This document shows, in pieces, positions 27,899-37,079 of a DNA stretch of 64,000 nucleotides (the first letter of the stretch is position 1; each line of letters begins with the position of its first letter). The stretch is taken from positions 1 to 64,000 of the forward strand of contig CAKZFX010000013.1 in NCBI GenBank assembly GCA_936908745.1, written 5' to 3'. The notes beneath the pieces were generated by a model. The model searched no databases and was not told where the DNA came from. It was given only the letters and a program-made list of their open reading frames with translations. This DNA is from an uncultured Chitinophagaceae bacterium (GTDB lineage: Bacteria > Bacteroidota > Bacteroidia > Chitinophagales > Chitinophagaceae). The translations under genes were made by a program, and so were the position numbers.

Positions 27899-30800
27899 TT
27901 AAAGTTTCACCTGAATTCCAAAAGCCACTGTTTTAAGAGGAGGTAAGGATGTTCTCGATTGGTTTTCCGGATCAGGCCCGGAATATGATGTTATTGTCAG
28001 AAGATTTTGAGATTGCACAAAAACTCTTACACTCTGCATTTTAAGCTTTTGAAGAATCCTAACAGGTATGTTGTAAGAAAGAGAGAGATTTTTCAATCGA
28101 ATAAACGAAGCATCCACCAGTTGTGCATCTGACAAAGAGATATAATAGGCTGCCGCATACGCATTGCTGCCGAAGTCTTGTGTATATTTTTGATACGGAG
28201 CAATGTCGCCAGCTTTTCTCCAGCGGTTTAATATTTCAACAGGTTGGTTTGCTATGTCTCCATACCCAGCACCTGCACCATAAATTGCGTCTATCCCTTT
28301 CTGTTTTACGAATTGGAAGAAAATATCAATTTGAAAATCCTTTATTTGAAAAGTGTTTAATAGTCCACCGTAAAATTTTGGGTTGGTTGTACCTTGTACT
28401 GCGAGATCAGTCATTTGTGATGGTGAGTAAGTAGTATCTCTATTTTTATCCAGGAACTGATATATTCCATTTGCAGGGTCAACTCTAATAAATTTGAAAC
28501 CCTGAACTATATTCAAAGGTTGTCCTATAACATAGCTTTTTGCATAGCTTGAATTTTCAATGCCGGGAAATTTTGTCAATCTGTTTTTTGCTATGGTAAG
28601 ATTGATGTTTGTTGTCCACTGAAAGATTTTTCGCTCAACATTTTTAGAAGTGAACTCAAACTCCCACCCCGTATTCTGAACTACACCGGGAAAGTTTTTT
28701 AATACCGAAGAAAATCCTGTTTGATCTGGCAATGAGTAGTTAATAATTTGGTTGTTGCTTTTACTCAAAAACCAATTAGCGGTTACTAAAATTCGATCCT
28801 TTAGAAAACCAAGCTCTATTGCTGCATCAATTTTTGAATGCTGCTCCCAGCTATAATCAGGATTAAAAAGTCTTGTCGGACGATAACCCGATTGTCCCTG
28901 ATACGGATATTGAGTTCCTGACCAGGTATCTAAATATTGATCGGCGCCTATTTGATCGTTCCCTGTAATACCAATACTACCTCTTAATTTTCCATAGGAA
29001 AGACCGTGAATAGATTTCATGAGCCATTGCTCTTTAGAAAAAATCCAGCCTACTCCTACGGCACCAAAGTTGGCAAATTGCTTGTTCGGACCGAACCTGG
29101 ACGACCCATCTCTCCGGGCGGTTATATTGAGAAGATATTTTGCCTGTCTGTTATAGCTGATTCTGGTAAATATTGCAGAATATTTGTACATACTGCTATT
29201 GACAACTGTTCTTATTACTGACGCACCGGCTGTAGAACCTAAAGTATTGTCATTGGGGTAGCCTGAAGCATCAGTTAAACTGCTATTAGCGGTGCTGCTT
29301 TGCCAGCTACTGCCAACCATAATCAATAAACTGTTTTTGTTGCCTATGGAAGGTCTAAACTCAATTTGCGGTTCTGCAATCCAGGTCTTAAAATTACTTT
29401 TCCCAAAGTTTGCTGCGGCAATCGCAAAGGCAGGATCTTGCGATGCTAAGGGTATATTGGAGTATTCAGTCAAATCAATATGATTATAACCTACACTTGC
29501 TTTAAGTAATAATTTTGGAAGAATGGCATAGCTAATTGCCGTGTTGCTTGTAAATCTATCTGTAGTGCCATTATATTGTTGCAATAATATGCTGTAGGGA
29601 TTAAAAAAGTTTACTCCATTTTCACTCCATTTTAATTTACCAACCGAATCATACAAAGATGGTAGGTTAGGTGCTAAATTTAGAAAGGCTGTTAAATCTT
29701 GTTTAATCAGGTTGCCTTTGTCTGATGAATAGGATGCACTTGAATTAAAATAAAATTTTTTGTCTTCAGACTGATGATTAATATTCAGACTTCCTGAGCC
29801 TCTGCTGTTTCCAAATTTCTTCGGAAATACTGTTGTTTCTTTAAAATAGTTTACTGCAAATGAAAATCTTGTTTTGTCATTTCCCCCAGATAAACTGATT
29901 TGGATATTTGTAGTATGTGCCGTGCCGCCAATTAAATCTTTCTTCCAGTTAGTATATCTCGAAGTATCCCATAATAGTAAATCCGGGGCATTTGATATAT
30001 CTGGTGTTATTCCATCATTCAAAAAGGCTTCCCGTCTCATTGTCAAATAATCTTGCGTTGATAAGTAATCAAAAGTCCTTGTCACTTTCCCCAAGCCGGA
30101 GTAGATACTTAAATCCAAACTTGTTTTATTCAGCTTACCTTTTTTTGTTGTAATTATAATCACTCCATTCGCTCCTCTCGATCCATATATTGCCGTCGCA
30201 TCAGCGTCTTTCAATATTTCAATACTTTCGATATCAAGTGTATTTATGGTATTAAATGGATTATTAGCATTTATTTGACTTCTTTGAGTTAATTTTTGAG
30301 AGGGAAATGGAACACCATCAATTATAAATAGCGGTTCAGTGCCTTGCTGAATGGAATTTCTTCCTCTCACAAGAACGCTGAAGTTTGAACCGGGAAGGCC
30401 ATTTCCTTGTGTAATAAAAAGTCCTGCAGCTCTGCCTTGCAAAGTTGCCAGTGGATTCGATACAGGTTGCTTTGATATTTGCTCAGAACCTACTTTACTC
30501 ACACTTCCGGTATTCAATCGCTTCGTGGTTGTACCGTAAGCAATAACAACCGTTTCATCCAGGCTGTTAATTGCCATCTTTAATTGAACGAAAAATTTAG
30601 TCTTTCCCTGCACCCTTACTTCTTGCATTTGATAGCCTACACTACTAATGATTAGAACCGAAGTAGCGTCTGCATCGGTTAGTATAAATTCACCTTTATC
30701 ATTTGTAGCTGTTGCTTTATTTGTTCCCTTGATAGCAATAGTAGCTCCTGCCAATGGCTCACCCTGTTCATTAGTAATCCGTCCTGATATATCTTGTAAT

Positions 30801-31195
30801 GGAATGAGAGTTTCTACTTTGTCAATTGTCTTTTCCTTAAAACGGATAACGACAACCTTATCTTCCAGAACATAGGTAAGCGGCTGATTGCGGAAACAAA
30901 TCTCCAGCACTTTCTCAAGTGGTTCTTTTGTGACCTCAATACTGACTTTCTGTGAACTTCCTAATTGCTCTTTGGTGTAAAGAAATTTGTAGTGTGTCTG
31001 TTTCCTGATTTCCTTAAATACGGTCTCCAGGTTGGCATTGGTCAACGAAAGGGTAATCTCCTGCGAAAATGTTTTGGCCGAGGCGTGCAGACAAAGGATT
31101 AGCAATAAGAACGCAGTAAGTTTCATAATACGTAGGGTTCTCCTTGTTGCTACCATTGTACACCTTAGCCTTTTGCGAAATCCACGCAATTGCAT
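27899..31195 (-). CDS. SusC/RagA TonB-dependent transporter with STN signalling domain
   Basis: This outer-membrane protein of up to 1098 residues starts with a basic stretch before the hydrophobic leader (MKLTAFLLLILCLHASA); an alternative start is the ATG at 31126. An STN domain (about residues 45-125, QEITLSLTNANLETVFKEI) is followed by a carboxypeptidase-D-like domain, a plug (VVIAYGTTTKRLNTGSVS) and the barrel. STN domains contact FecR anti-sigma factors in the periplasm. The sigma/FecR pair immediately upstream is therefore the likely target: ligand binding would release the sigma factor to raise expression of this locus. Confidence 0.93.
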   Translation of the reverse strand: MQLRGFRKRLRCTMVATRRTLRIMKLTAFLLLILCLHASAKTFSQEITLSLTNANLETVFKEIRKQTHYKFLYTKEQLGSSQKVSIEVTKEPLEKVLEICFRNQPLTYVLEDKVVVIRFKEKTIDKVETLIPLQDISGRITNEQGEPLAGATIAIKGTNKATATNDKGEFILTDADATSVLIISSVGYQMQEVRVQGKTKFFVQLKMAINSLDETVVIAYGTTTKRLNTGSVSKVGSEQISKQPVSNPLATLQGRAAGLFITQGNGLPGSNFSVLVRGRNSIQQGTEPLFIIDGVPFPSQKLTQRSQINANNPFNTINTLDIESIEILKDADATAIYGSRGANGVIIITTKKGKLNKTSLDLSIYSGLGKVTRTFDYLSTQDYLTMRREAFLNDGITPDISNAPDLLLWDTSRYTNWKKDLIGGTAHTTNIQISLSGGNDKTRFSFAVNYFKETTVFPKKFGNSRGSGSLNINHQSEDKKFYFNSSASYSSDKGNLIKQDLTAFLNLAPNLPSLYDSVGKLKWSENGVNFFNPYSILLQQYNGTTDRFTSNTAISYAILPKLLLKASVGYNHIDLTEYSNIPLASQDPAFAIAAANFGKSNFKTWIAEPQIEFRPSIGNKNSLLIMVGSSWQSSTANSSLTDASGYPNDNTLGSTAGASVIRTVVNSSMYKYSAIFTRISYNRQAKYLLNITARRDGSSRFGPNKQFANFGAVGVGWIFSKEQWLMKSIHGLSYGKLRGSIGITGNDQIGADQYLDTWSGTQYPYQGQSGYRPTRLFNPDYSWEQHSKIDAAIELGFLKDRILVTANWFLSKSNNQIINYSLPDQTGFSSVLKNFPGVVQNTGWEFEFTSKNVERKIFQWTTNINLTIAKNRLTKFPGIENSSYAKSYVIGQPLNIVQGFKFIRVDPANGIYQFLDKNRDTTYSPSQMTDLAVQGTTNPKFYGGLLNTFQIKDFQIDIFFQFVKQKGIDAIYGAGAGYGDIANQPVEILNRWRKAGDIAPYQKYTQDFGSNAYAAAYYISLSDAQLVDASFIRLKNLSLSYNIPVRILQKLKMQSVRVFVQSQNLLTITSYSGPDPENQSRTSLPPLKTVAFGIQVKL

Positions 31196-31259
31196 AGCTT
31201 TGGTTTTTGGGTTAAAAAATAACAGTTCTCCGATTGTTAATGGCTAACTCAAATTTTCG

Positions 31260-31292
31260 CCGGGCAGTGGTACAAACACTTCCCGGTTTTTT
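31260..31292 (+). terminator. hairpin with T-tract in the fecR-susC gap
   Basis: CCGGG (31260-31264) pairs with CCCGG (31282-31286), with an inner AGTG/CACT stem, and six T follow on the plus strand. It has the form of a plus-strand terminator although both neighbours are on the minus strand. It may act against antisense transcription, or shape the leader RNA of susC on the minus strand. Confidence 0.4.
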
Positions 31293-31318
31293 ATTAACCA
31301 TCTATATGGCTTTTCGTT

Positions 31319-32512
31319 TTATTTCGATACGACTATTTTTTTGTTTTCAATTTTAAAATGAACCCGGTTAGTTAGTTCAAGAAAGCGTAGCATCTTTGAT
31401 ACAGGCACATTTCTCGACAATTCCACATTAAAATGGTCAGCAGGCTTATTCTCATACACAACATCTGCATCATACCATCTCTCCACCTGCCGCATTATGT
31501 TTTCAATCGGAGCATCTTTGAATAAAAATTGTCCGTCTTTCCAGGCCAATGTTTCTTCAAGATTCGCAGCAGTGGTTTTTATTTCGCCCTGCTGATTTAA
31601 TTGTGCTTCCTGACCCGGAGCTAAGATAACTTTAGTTGTTTTTGTTGACACTTTTACACTGCCTTCTGCCAATGTAGTTCGGATTACAGGTTCATTGGTA
31701 TAAGCATTTACATTAAAATGTGTCCCCAATACTTCAACAACAGCATCATTTACTTTTACCTTAAATGGCTTTGCGGCATCTTTGGCTATTTCAAAATAGG
31801 CTTCACCCGTAATGGTTACTATTCTTTCATTAACTGCAAATGCAACCGGATAATAAATAGACGAAGCTGCATTGAGCCAAACTTTACTGCCATCTGAAAG
31901 TGTCAGTTTGTATTGCCCACCATTGGGAGTTGAAATAGTATTGTACAAAGGCTCGTCAGTACCAGTTGTATTTACATACCTCAATTGTCCGTCCGATTTT
32001 GTAATAGTTGTATTACCCTGCATGGTTAATGAGCCATCGGCGGTGCTATCCAATATAACTTTCTCACCATTAGCAAGAGTAAGGACTGCTTTATTGCCAC
32101 CCGGTAAAATATCATTGGTTGAAGTTGTAACAGAATTGCTGTTGTCAGGTTTATTGCCGGAAAATGGTTTAAATATAATCAGCCCAACAACGATGATAAC
32201 AGAGGCGGCCACCGCATAGGGGATGAACCTTAACCATAATTTGCCGGTGGCCGGTCTGTTAAAAACAATATTCTTCTTTTTTTCTTGTAGTGCCTTTTCG
32301 GTTTCTACACTCTCCATCCATTTGGTAGCCTCTGCCAGGTTTTTTTCATCGGTAAGCCGCTCGAATAACTGCATGTTTTCATCGCTGGCAGCAACCCAAT
32401 CGTCCAGTTCAAGATGCTCAGTTCTGCTAAGAGTGCCACGTAAGAAACCGGCTATCAACCTGGCTATCCGGTAGGCTTCCTGTTCGCCATAATTGGGAAA
32501 ATACTCTTTCAT
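31319..32512 (-). CDS. FecR-type anti-sigma factor
   Basis: This inner-membrane protein of 397 residues has an N-terminal cytoplasmic anti-sigma part, a single membrane segment (about residues 90-112, FIPYAVAASVIIVVGLIIF), a periplasmic FecR domain (PNGGQYKLTLSDGSKVWLNAASS) and a C-terminal DUF4974-like domain (FKDAPIENIMRQVERWYDADV). It holds the ECF sigma factor inactive until the STN domain of the TonB transporter signals. It lies 150 bases after the sigma gene and 123 bases ahead of susC. Confidence 0.93.
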   Translation of the reverse strand: MKEYFPNYGEQEAYRIARLIAGFLRGTLSRTEHLELDDWVAASDENMQLFERLTDEKNLAEATKWMESVETEKALQEKKKNIVFNRPATGKLWLRFIPYAVAASVIIVVGLIIFKPFSGNKPDNSNSVTTSTNDILPGGNKAVLTLANGEKVILDSTADGSLTMQGNTTITKSDGQLRYVNTTGTDEPLYNTISTPNGGQYKLTLSDGSKVWLNAASSIYYPVAFAVNERIVTITGEAYFEIAKDAAKPFKVKVNDAVVEVLGTHFNVNAYTNEPVIRTTLAEGSVKVSTKTTKVILAPGQEAQLNQQGEIKTTAANLEETLAWKDGQFLFKDAPIENIMRQVERWYDADVVYENKPADHFNVELSRNVPVSKMLRFLELTNRVHFKIENKKIVVSK

Positions 32513-32662
32513 GATAGTAAGTTAGCAATAAAATGGCTGTGACGATTCACCACTAAAGGGTAGCATTTTTCGCAAGAAAAGTGCATCGTACCGGTAATAA
32601 CACCGGGAAAATGTCTTTCATTGAAAGAATAAGAAAAAAATAATGAGAATTTTATATAGGGG

Positions 32663-33247
32663 TTATAGGAATTGCAGGTTAAGTATAACCACTAAAAGCC
32701 CTAACGCCATACGTTGTTTAATAAGCATGATAGCCCTGGCTTTCTGGCTGCGTATGGTATCTATGGACAAATTAAGTTCTTTGGCAATTTCTTTATAATC
32801 TTTTCCCTGTAAAAACAACATCTGAAATATCTGCCTGCATTTTGGCGGTAATGTTTTTATAGCCAGATGAATTTCCCGGTGTAATTCAACTTCCGCAATT
32901 TGGTGAAAGATGATGCACTCATTCTGTTCATTCAAATAGATGTATTCTTTTTCTCTGGCAGCATTTCGCTGTTGTTGTCTTAACCAATTCAGGCTTGTAT
33001 TTCTTGCAGTAGTGTAGAGAAAAGATTTTATAGAAGGGATGTTATCGAAACTTTCATGCCGCTCCCATAGCTTCATTAGAGCTTCACTGGCTATCCCTTC
33101 TGCTGAAAGTTTGTCTTTAATAATCTGGAAGGAGTAATAAGCCAATGCAGCATGATATTCCCTAAAGAAAAAGTTGAAGCCTTTTTCTTCACCATTTTGA
33201 AAGGAGCGGATATACTCCGCAGATGTATTGAGGCTTTTGTGCTGCAA
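32663..33247 (-). CDS. ECF RNA polymerase sigma factor
   Basis: This sigma-70 family ECF factor of 194 residues shows region 2 (AEGIASEALMKLWERHESF, SIKSFLYTTARN) and region 4 with its helix-turn-helix (LQGKDYKEIAKELNLSIDTIRSQKARA). It pairs with the FecR gene downstream. The start is a TTG at 33247; no in-frame ATG gives a full region 2. The large foldback sequence begins 15 bases upstream of this start, which leaves the promoter position unclear. Confidence 0.88.
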   Translation of the reverse strand: MQHKSLNTSAEYIRSFQNGEEKGFNFFFREYHAALAYYSFQIIKDKLSAEGIASEALMKLWERHESFDNIPSIKSFLYTTARNTSLNWLRQQQRNAAREKEYIYLNEQNECIIFHQIAEVELHREIHLAIKTLPPKCRQIFQMLFLQGKDYKEIAKELNLSIDTIRSQKARAIMLIKQRMALGLLVVILNLQFL

Positions 33248-33262
33248 AGAAGAATCTCATAA

Positions 33263-33456
33263 AAAGGTGATTGAGTCTTTAGCAGGACAACGCAAAAAAG
33301 AAGGCGCAGGTCTCCACTTACCGTACTGAGGCCGTCGAAAGCCCGGACACTAATAAGGGAGCCCACGCCTAAACGTGAGCTCTTGCTTATCATCTTGTGT
33401 CCTCGAAATTTCGACGTTTCAGTACAAGACTCAAAGCGAAAGCTTCAAATCACTTT
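33263..33456 (+). ncRNA. large foldback, retron-like layout, possible structured RNA
   Basis: Nested inverted repeats fold this 194-nt stretch into one structure. The outer pair is AAAGGTGA (33263-33270) with TCACTTT (33450-33456), one base bulged, then TTGAGTCTT (33271-33279) with AAGACTCAA (33426-33434). The inner 103-nt arm pairs 33323-33328/33420-33425, 33333-33340/33409-33416, 33345-33350/33397-33402, 33353-33357/33386-33390 and 33359-33367/33374-33382. A small AAGC-GAAA-GCTT hairpin sits at 33434-33445. A TAGC follows the left outer arm and a short imperfect hairpin occupies 33286-33314, as in a retron a1-msr-msd-a2 plan. No reverse transcriptase gene is near, so a foldback mobile remnant is equally possible. 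This stretch fills most of the 344-base gap. Confidence 0.4.
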
Positions 33457-33483
33457 ATTGAAGGATTCGCAATATTGTTATTG

Positions 33484-33514
33484 TTGGCTAAGGTAACAAA
33501 TAAAAATAAATTTG
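33484..33514 (+). promoter_or_regulatory. Bacteroidota-type promoter ahead of the XRE gene
   Basis: TTG (33484-33486), 20 bases, then TAAATTTG (33507-33514): a close match to the TTG/TAnnTTTG promoter. Transcription would start near 33521, leaving a leader of about 70 nt before the XRE ATG. It would drive the putative restriction-modification genes. Confidence 0.55.
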
Positions 33515-33591
33515 TACATTATAAAGAGTGTTTTATAAAGCATCCTATTACAAGGGGTTATATATGAAATACCCACCGTGTTAATTGCAGG

Positions 33592-33873
33592 ATGGCAAAA
33601 TCTAAAAAAAGAAAGGAGCGCCGAAAGGCCAGCTTAGGTCACTTTGACCATGAAGTTTTTCTGAAAAATCTGAGTAAAAGAATTAAAACTGTAAGAAAGC
33701 AAAAAGGCTTCAATTCTTATGAATTGTTTTCTTATGATATTGAAATATCGAGGACGGGTATGGCTAAATACGAATCAGGAAATTTTGATGACATACGGAT
33801 GCGAACGTTATTGAAAATAATAGATGGTTTAGGGATGACTCCAAAGGAATTCTTTTCTGAGGGATTTGAGTAA
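33592..33873 (+). CDS. XRE-family DNA-binding regulator
   Basis: This protein of 93 residues has a basic N-terminus (KSKKRKERRK) and a Cro/C1-type helix-turn-helix (about residues 28-90, with LSKRIKTVRKQKGFNS and ISRTGMAKYESGNFDDIRMRTLLKIIDGLGM). It lies 164 bases upstream of the methylase gene on the same strand and resembles a controller protein that times expression of restriction-modification genes. That role is inferred from position. Confidence 0.75.
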   Translation: MAKSKKRKERRKASLGHFDHEVFLKNLSKRIKTVRKQKGFNSYELFSYDIEISRTGMAKYESGNFDDIRMRTLLKIIDGLGMTPKEFFSEGFE

Positions 33874-34037
33874 GATGTCTTCCTGGATTAAATCATACTC
33901 TATTGATTAGCATATAAAATTTTCGAATCAGTTTGAAACTCAATTCCTTAAACTCCTTTATATTGTGTCAGAAAAAATTGGCTAAACCATAAAAAACTAA
34001 TAATTTTAGCATTTTATAGCTAAATAATTTATTTTCC

Positions 34038-37000
34038 GTGGCCGGAAAGCACTTAAACCAACTCTTAGAAAGATTAGACCTTCTTTCTAGTAATGCTGTT
34101 TTTTTTACATCCAAAAAAAGCAGGTATTCACCTGTGTTTACACCGGAAGTCCAGCACAAATTGGATTTAATTAACCCTGATGCTTTTTATTCTTTCAATA
34201 ACAAGCCATATATCTTATTTTTTGATTTGTCGGATGAGATAGATACGTTGCGGGAAGGTGAGATACATAAACAGGTTTGGTCTTTTGATTCTGCTCCGGT
34301 TATTTTCATTATCAGAAAGGGCGACATAGAAGTTTACAACGCCTTTTATTACCAAAGAGAAAGAAATCGGTTAGAGAAGCTATCTGCAGACGAAGAGGAG
34401 ATTATTAATCAATTCTCGTTCTGGAATGTTCAATCAGGAAACACCTGGCAATGGTTGCAGGCAGAGAAATATAAGGACACGATTAACAAGAAAAGGGTTA
34501 ATCAGCGTCTTTTTGACAATATAAAAGCAGCCAGGAAAAGACTCGAAGAAACTGGTTTAAGCGCATCTGATGCCAACATCACCATACTTCGTTTGATTTT
34601 TATCCGCTACCTCATTGATCGTGGTGTTGGCATAAAGAAAGAATTCATAGCGGGTGAAACTATATCAGAAAGACGAAAAAGCCTGAGTGATTTAATTTTG
34701 AACGCTACCCGGCTTTCTGATTTCTTTGAATATCTCAATGAAAGGTTTAATGGCGCTTTGTTCAAACAAAAATCATCGTTCCGTCTAAAAAAAGAACAAG
34801 GCCTGTTTTTATCACAGATTTTTGATGTTCGGAAAGATAAAACATCTCCAGGCTTATTTGATTCTTATTATTTTGATGTATTTGATTTTAGCATTATCCC
34901 TGTTGAGGTAATCAGCGGTATTTATGAATCTGTTATAGATGATGAAACAAAAGATGCAGATTCGGCTGTATATACCCCACCTTTTATTGTCGAATATATC
35001 CTGGAAGAAACGGTTGATAAATATTTGAAGAAAAAGAAAAAAACAGAATTCAAAGTATTTGATCCTGCCTGTGGTTCTGGAATTTTTCTCGTACAATCCT
35101 ACCGGAGAATGGTTGATGAAGAGGTAAGAAAAAATAAAAATTCGGGTGTTGAGAGCAGCAGATTACGGGATATTGCAGAAAATAATCTATTCGGAATTGA
35201 TTTGAACGAACAGGCATTATTGGTAGCTTCTTTTTCTATTTACATAGCTATTCTTGATTACAAAGAGCCTAAAGAAATCAATACTTTTAAATTCCCTAAC
35301 CTGATTGGCAAGAACCTTTTTGCTGCCAACTTCTTTGATACAAAACACGAATACAACGAAGTATTCGGGGATATTGGTTTTGATTTTATATTGGGGAACC
35401 CGCCCTGGAAAAGCAAGAAGGATGATAAGGTGCATACCCAGTATATTAAAGACAACAAGTTAACAGTAGGCCGCTATGAAATTGCTCAGACATTTTTGTT
35501 GCGTTCAGCTACATTCATGTCTGATGCTACTCAGAGTGCTTTGATTGTTACAAGCACCATATTTTACAATATATCTTCAACAACAAAGGCTTTCAAGAAT
35601 AATTTTTTAAGCAACTTTTCCCTGAATGTTTTTTTTGATTTATCTGCTGTAAGGAGATTGGTTTTTGAATCTGCGATTAGTCCTGCTTCAATTGTTATTT
35701 ACAAAAAAGCGGCTACTGAGAAGGCCTTAACTAATATCGTATATCATTATTCAATAAAGTCAAACATCTTTCTTAAATACTTCAGGTCGCTTGTAATTGA
35801 GAAATTTGACAGGAAGGAAATCCAGCAAAAGCACTTTATTGAAAATGATTGGATGTTTAAGGTGGCGTTATATGGAAATACGCTTGATTTTGTTCTTCTA
35901 AAAAAAATAACTGACTTTAAAACAACGGTAGAAGATTTAATTGACAACAAAACAATCTTCTTTAAGGGATCTGGTATTAAAGAAAAGCCAGTTACAGGGC
36001 AATTCAAGTTTCTCATTGGCAAACCTTTGATTGAGAATGCTGCGGTTTTACCATTTTATACTCCCATAACTGCAAATAATCATATTCTTCGCCCAAAAGA
36101 TGTTTTTCTTCAAAGCGGAAGAAGAGTTTCAATATTTGAGGGAGAACATATTCTCTTAAAAGCTCAGACGGAAAAAGAAAGTGATATTATAGTTTCTTAT
36201 TGCGATCAAACAGCAGTTTTTAAGCATGATGTTTTTGGTATATCATCATCAAAAGAGACATCTTTCTTAAAAGTTCTTTATGCTTATTTCATCTCAAATC
36301 TTCATACCTATTTCCAGTATTTGACAAATTGTTCCTGGGGCATCGCCACAAGACCGGCTATTCGTCTTGAAGAGTATCTTAGTTTTCCTTATGCTGAAAT
36401 GAATGAAAAGGATCGCCCTGCACTTTTAAAGGAGATTAGTGCCCTTTTAGAATTATATAAAAATTACCGGTTGAGTGATTTCAGAACTCAAAACTTCACG
36501 GCTCCCAAAGAACCTTTGAAAGCAATAAATAAATTAATTAATGATAGCTACGACATTACAAATATTGATCAAGATTTAATCCAGTATGTAACCGATGTTT
36601 CCCGCTACCAATTCCAGGAGAGTAAGCAAGAAATGGTTTTAAGAAAAGTAAATAATAATGAGCCAGTCCTTAAACTGTATTCTGAGATTTTCTTTTCTGA
36701 ATTAGAGGGTATGTATGACGGGGAATATTTACAAGCTGAAATTTATTCATTGAATTATTTTATTGCCATTAATTTCAGAATGCTTTCAGAAAAGCCTGCT
36801 TCCGAAGACAGGATAAAGTTCGTTGATGATATGACAGATGAGGCTAAAGTTCTTTCCGTTCTTTCAGACAAACTTTCTATATGGAACTTAACCAGCAGTC
36901 GGGATGCCGAAAGCAATATCTTCATTCAAAAGGATATTAAGGGGTTCGAGAACGATTCCTTTTATATAATTAAACCTAATGAATACAAATGCTGGCACAG

Positions 37001-37079
37001 AGCTATGGCGTGGTATGATGTTGCCGAAATTAAATCGATGATTGAACAGGCTGAAATCGAAACCCTAATTGAAAAGTAA
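34038..37079 (+). CDS. N6-adenine DNA methylase, Eco57I/type IIG-like
   Basis: This protein of 1013 residues carries a gamma-type N6-adenine methyltransferase core: YTPPFIVEYIL ahead of motif I, DPACGSGIFLV near residue 342 (AdoMet binding) and GNPPWKS near residue 452 (catalytic NPPW). The region before it is mixed alpha/beta plus helices, as in Eco57I-like enzymes. The C-terminal 400 residues probably recognise target DNA. It starts at GTG 34038. Its stop directly abuts the ATG of the nuclease-like gene. I see no clear nuclease motif in its N-terminus, so cleavage may depend on the partner. It is one half of a probable restriction-modification system. Confidence 0.85.
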   Translation: MAGKHLNQLLERLDLLSSNAVFFTSKKSRYSPVFTPEVQHKLDLINPDAFYSFNNKPYILFFDLSDEIDTLREGEIHKQVWSFDSAPVIFIIRKGDIEVYNAFYYQRERNRLEKLSADEEEIINQFSFWNVQSGNTWQWLQAEKYKDTINKKRVNQRLFDNIKAARKRLEETGLSASDANITILRLIFIRYLIDRGVGIKKEFIAGETISERRKSLSDLILNATRLSDFFEYLNERFNGALFKQKSSFRLKKEQGLFLSQIFDVRKDKTSPGLFDSYYFDVFDFSIIPVEVISGIYESVIDDETKDADSAVYTPPFIVEYILEETVDKYLKKKKKTEFKVFDPACGSGIFLVQSYRRMVDEEVRKNKNSGVESSRLRDIAENNLFGIDLNEQALLVASFSIYIAILDYKEPKEINTFKFPNLIGKNLFAANFFDTKHEYNEVFGDIGFDFILGNPPWKSKKDDKVHTQYIKDNKLTVGRYEIAQTFLLRSATFMSDATQSALIVTSTIFYNISSTTKAFKNNFLSNFSLNVFFDLSAVRRLVFESAISPASIVIYKKAATEKALTNIVYHYSIKSNIFLKYFRSLVIEKFDRKEIQQKHFIENDWMFKVALYGNTLDFVLLKKITDFKTTVEDLIDNKTIFFKGSGIKEKPVTGQFKFLIGKPLIENAAVLPFYTPITANNHILRPKDVFLQSGRRVSIFEGEHILLKAQTEKESDIIVSYCDQTAVFKHDVFGISSSKETSFLKVLYAYFISNLHTYFQYLTNCSWGIATRPAIRLEEYLSFPYAEMNEKDRPALLKEISALLELYKNYRLSDFRTQNFTAPKEPLKAINKLINDSYDITNIDQDLIQYVTDVSRYQFQESKQEMVLRKVNNNEPVLKLYSEIFFSELEGMYDGEYLQAEIYSLNYFIAINFRMLSEKPASEDRIKFVDDMTDEAKVLSVLSDKLSIWNLTSSRDAESNIFIQKDIKGFENDSFYIIKPNEYKCWHRAMAWYDVAEIKSMIEQAEIETLIEK

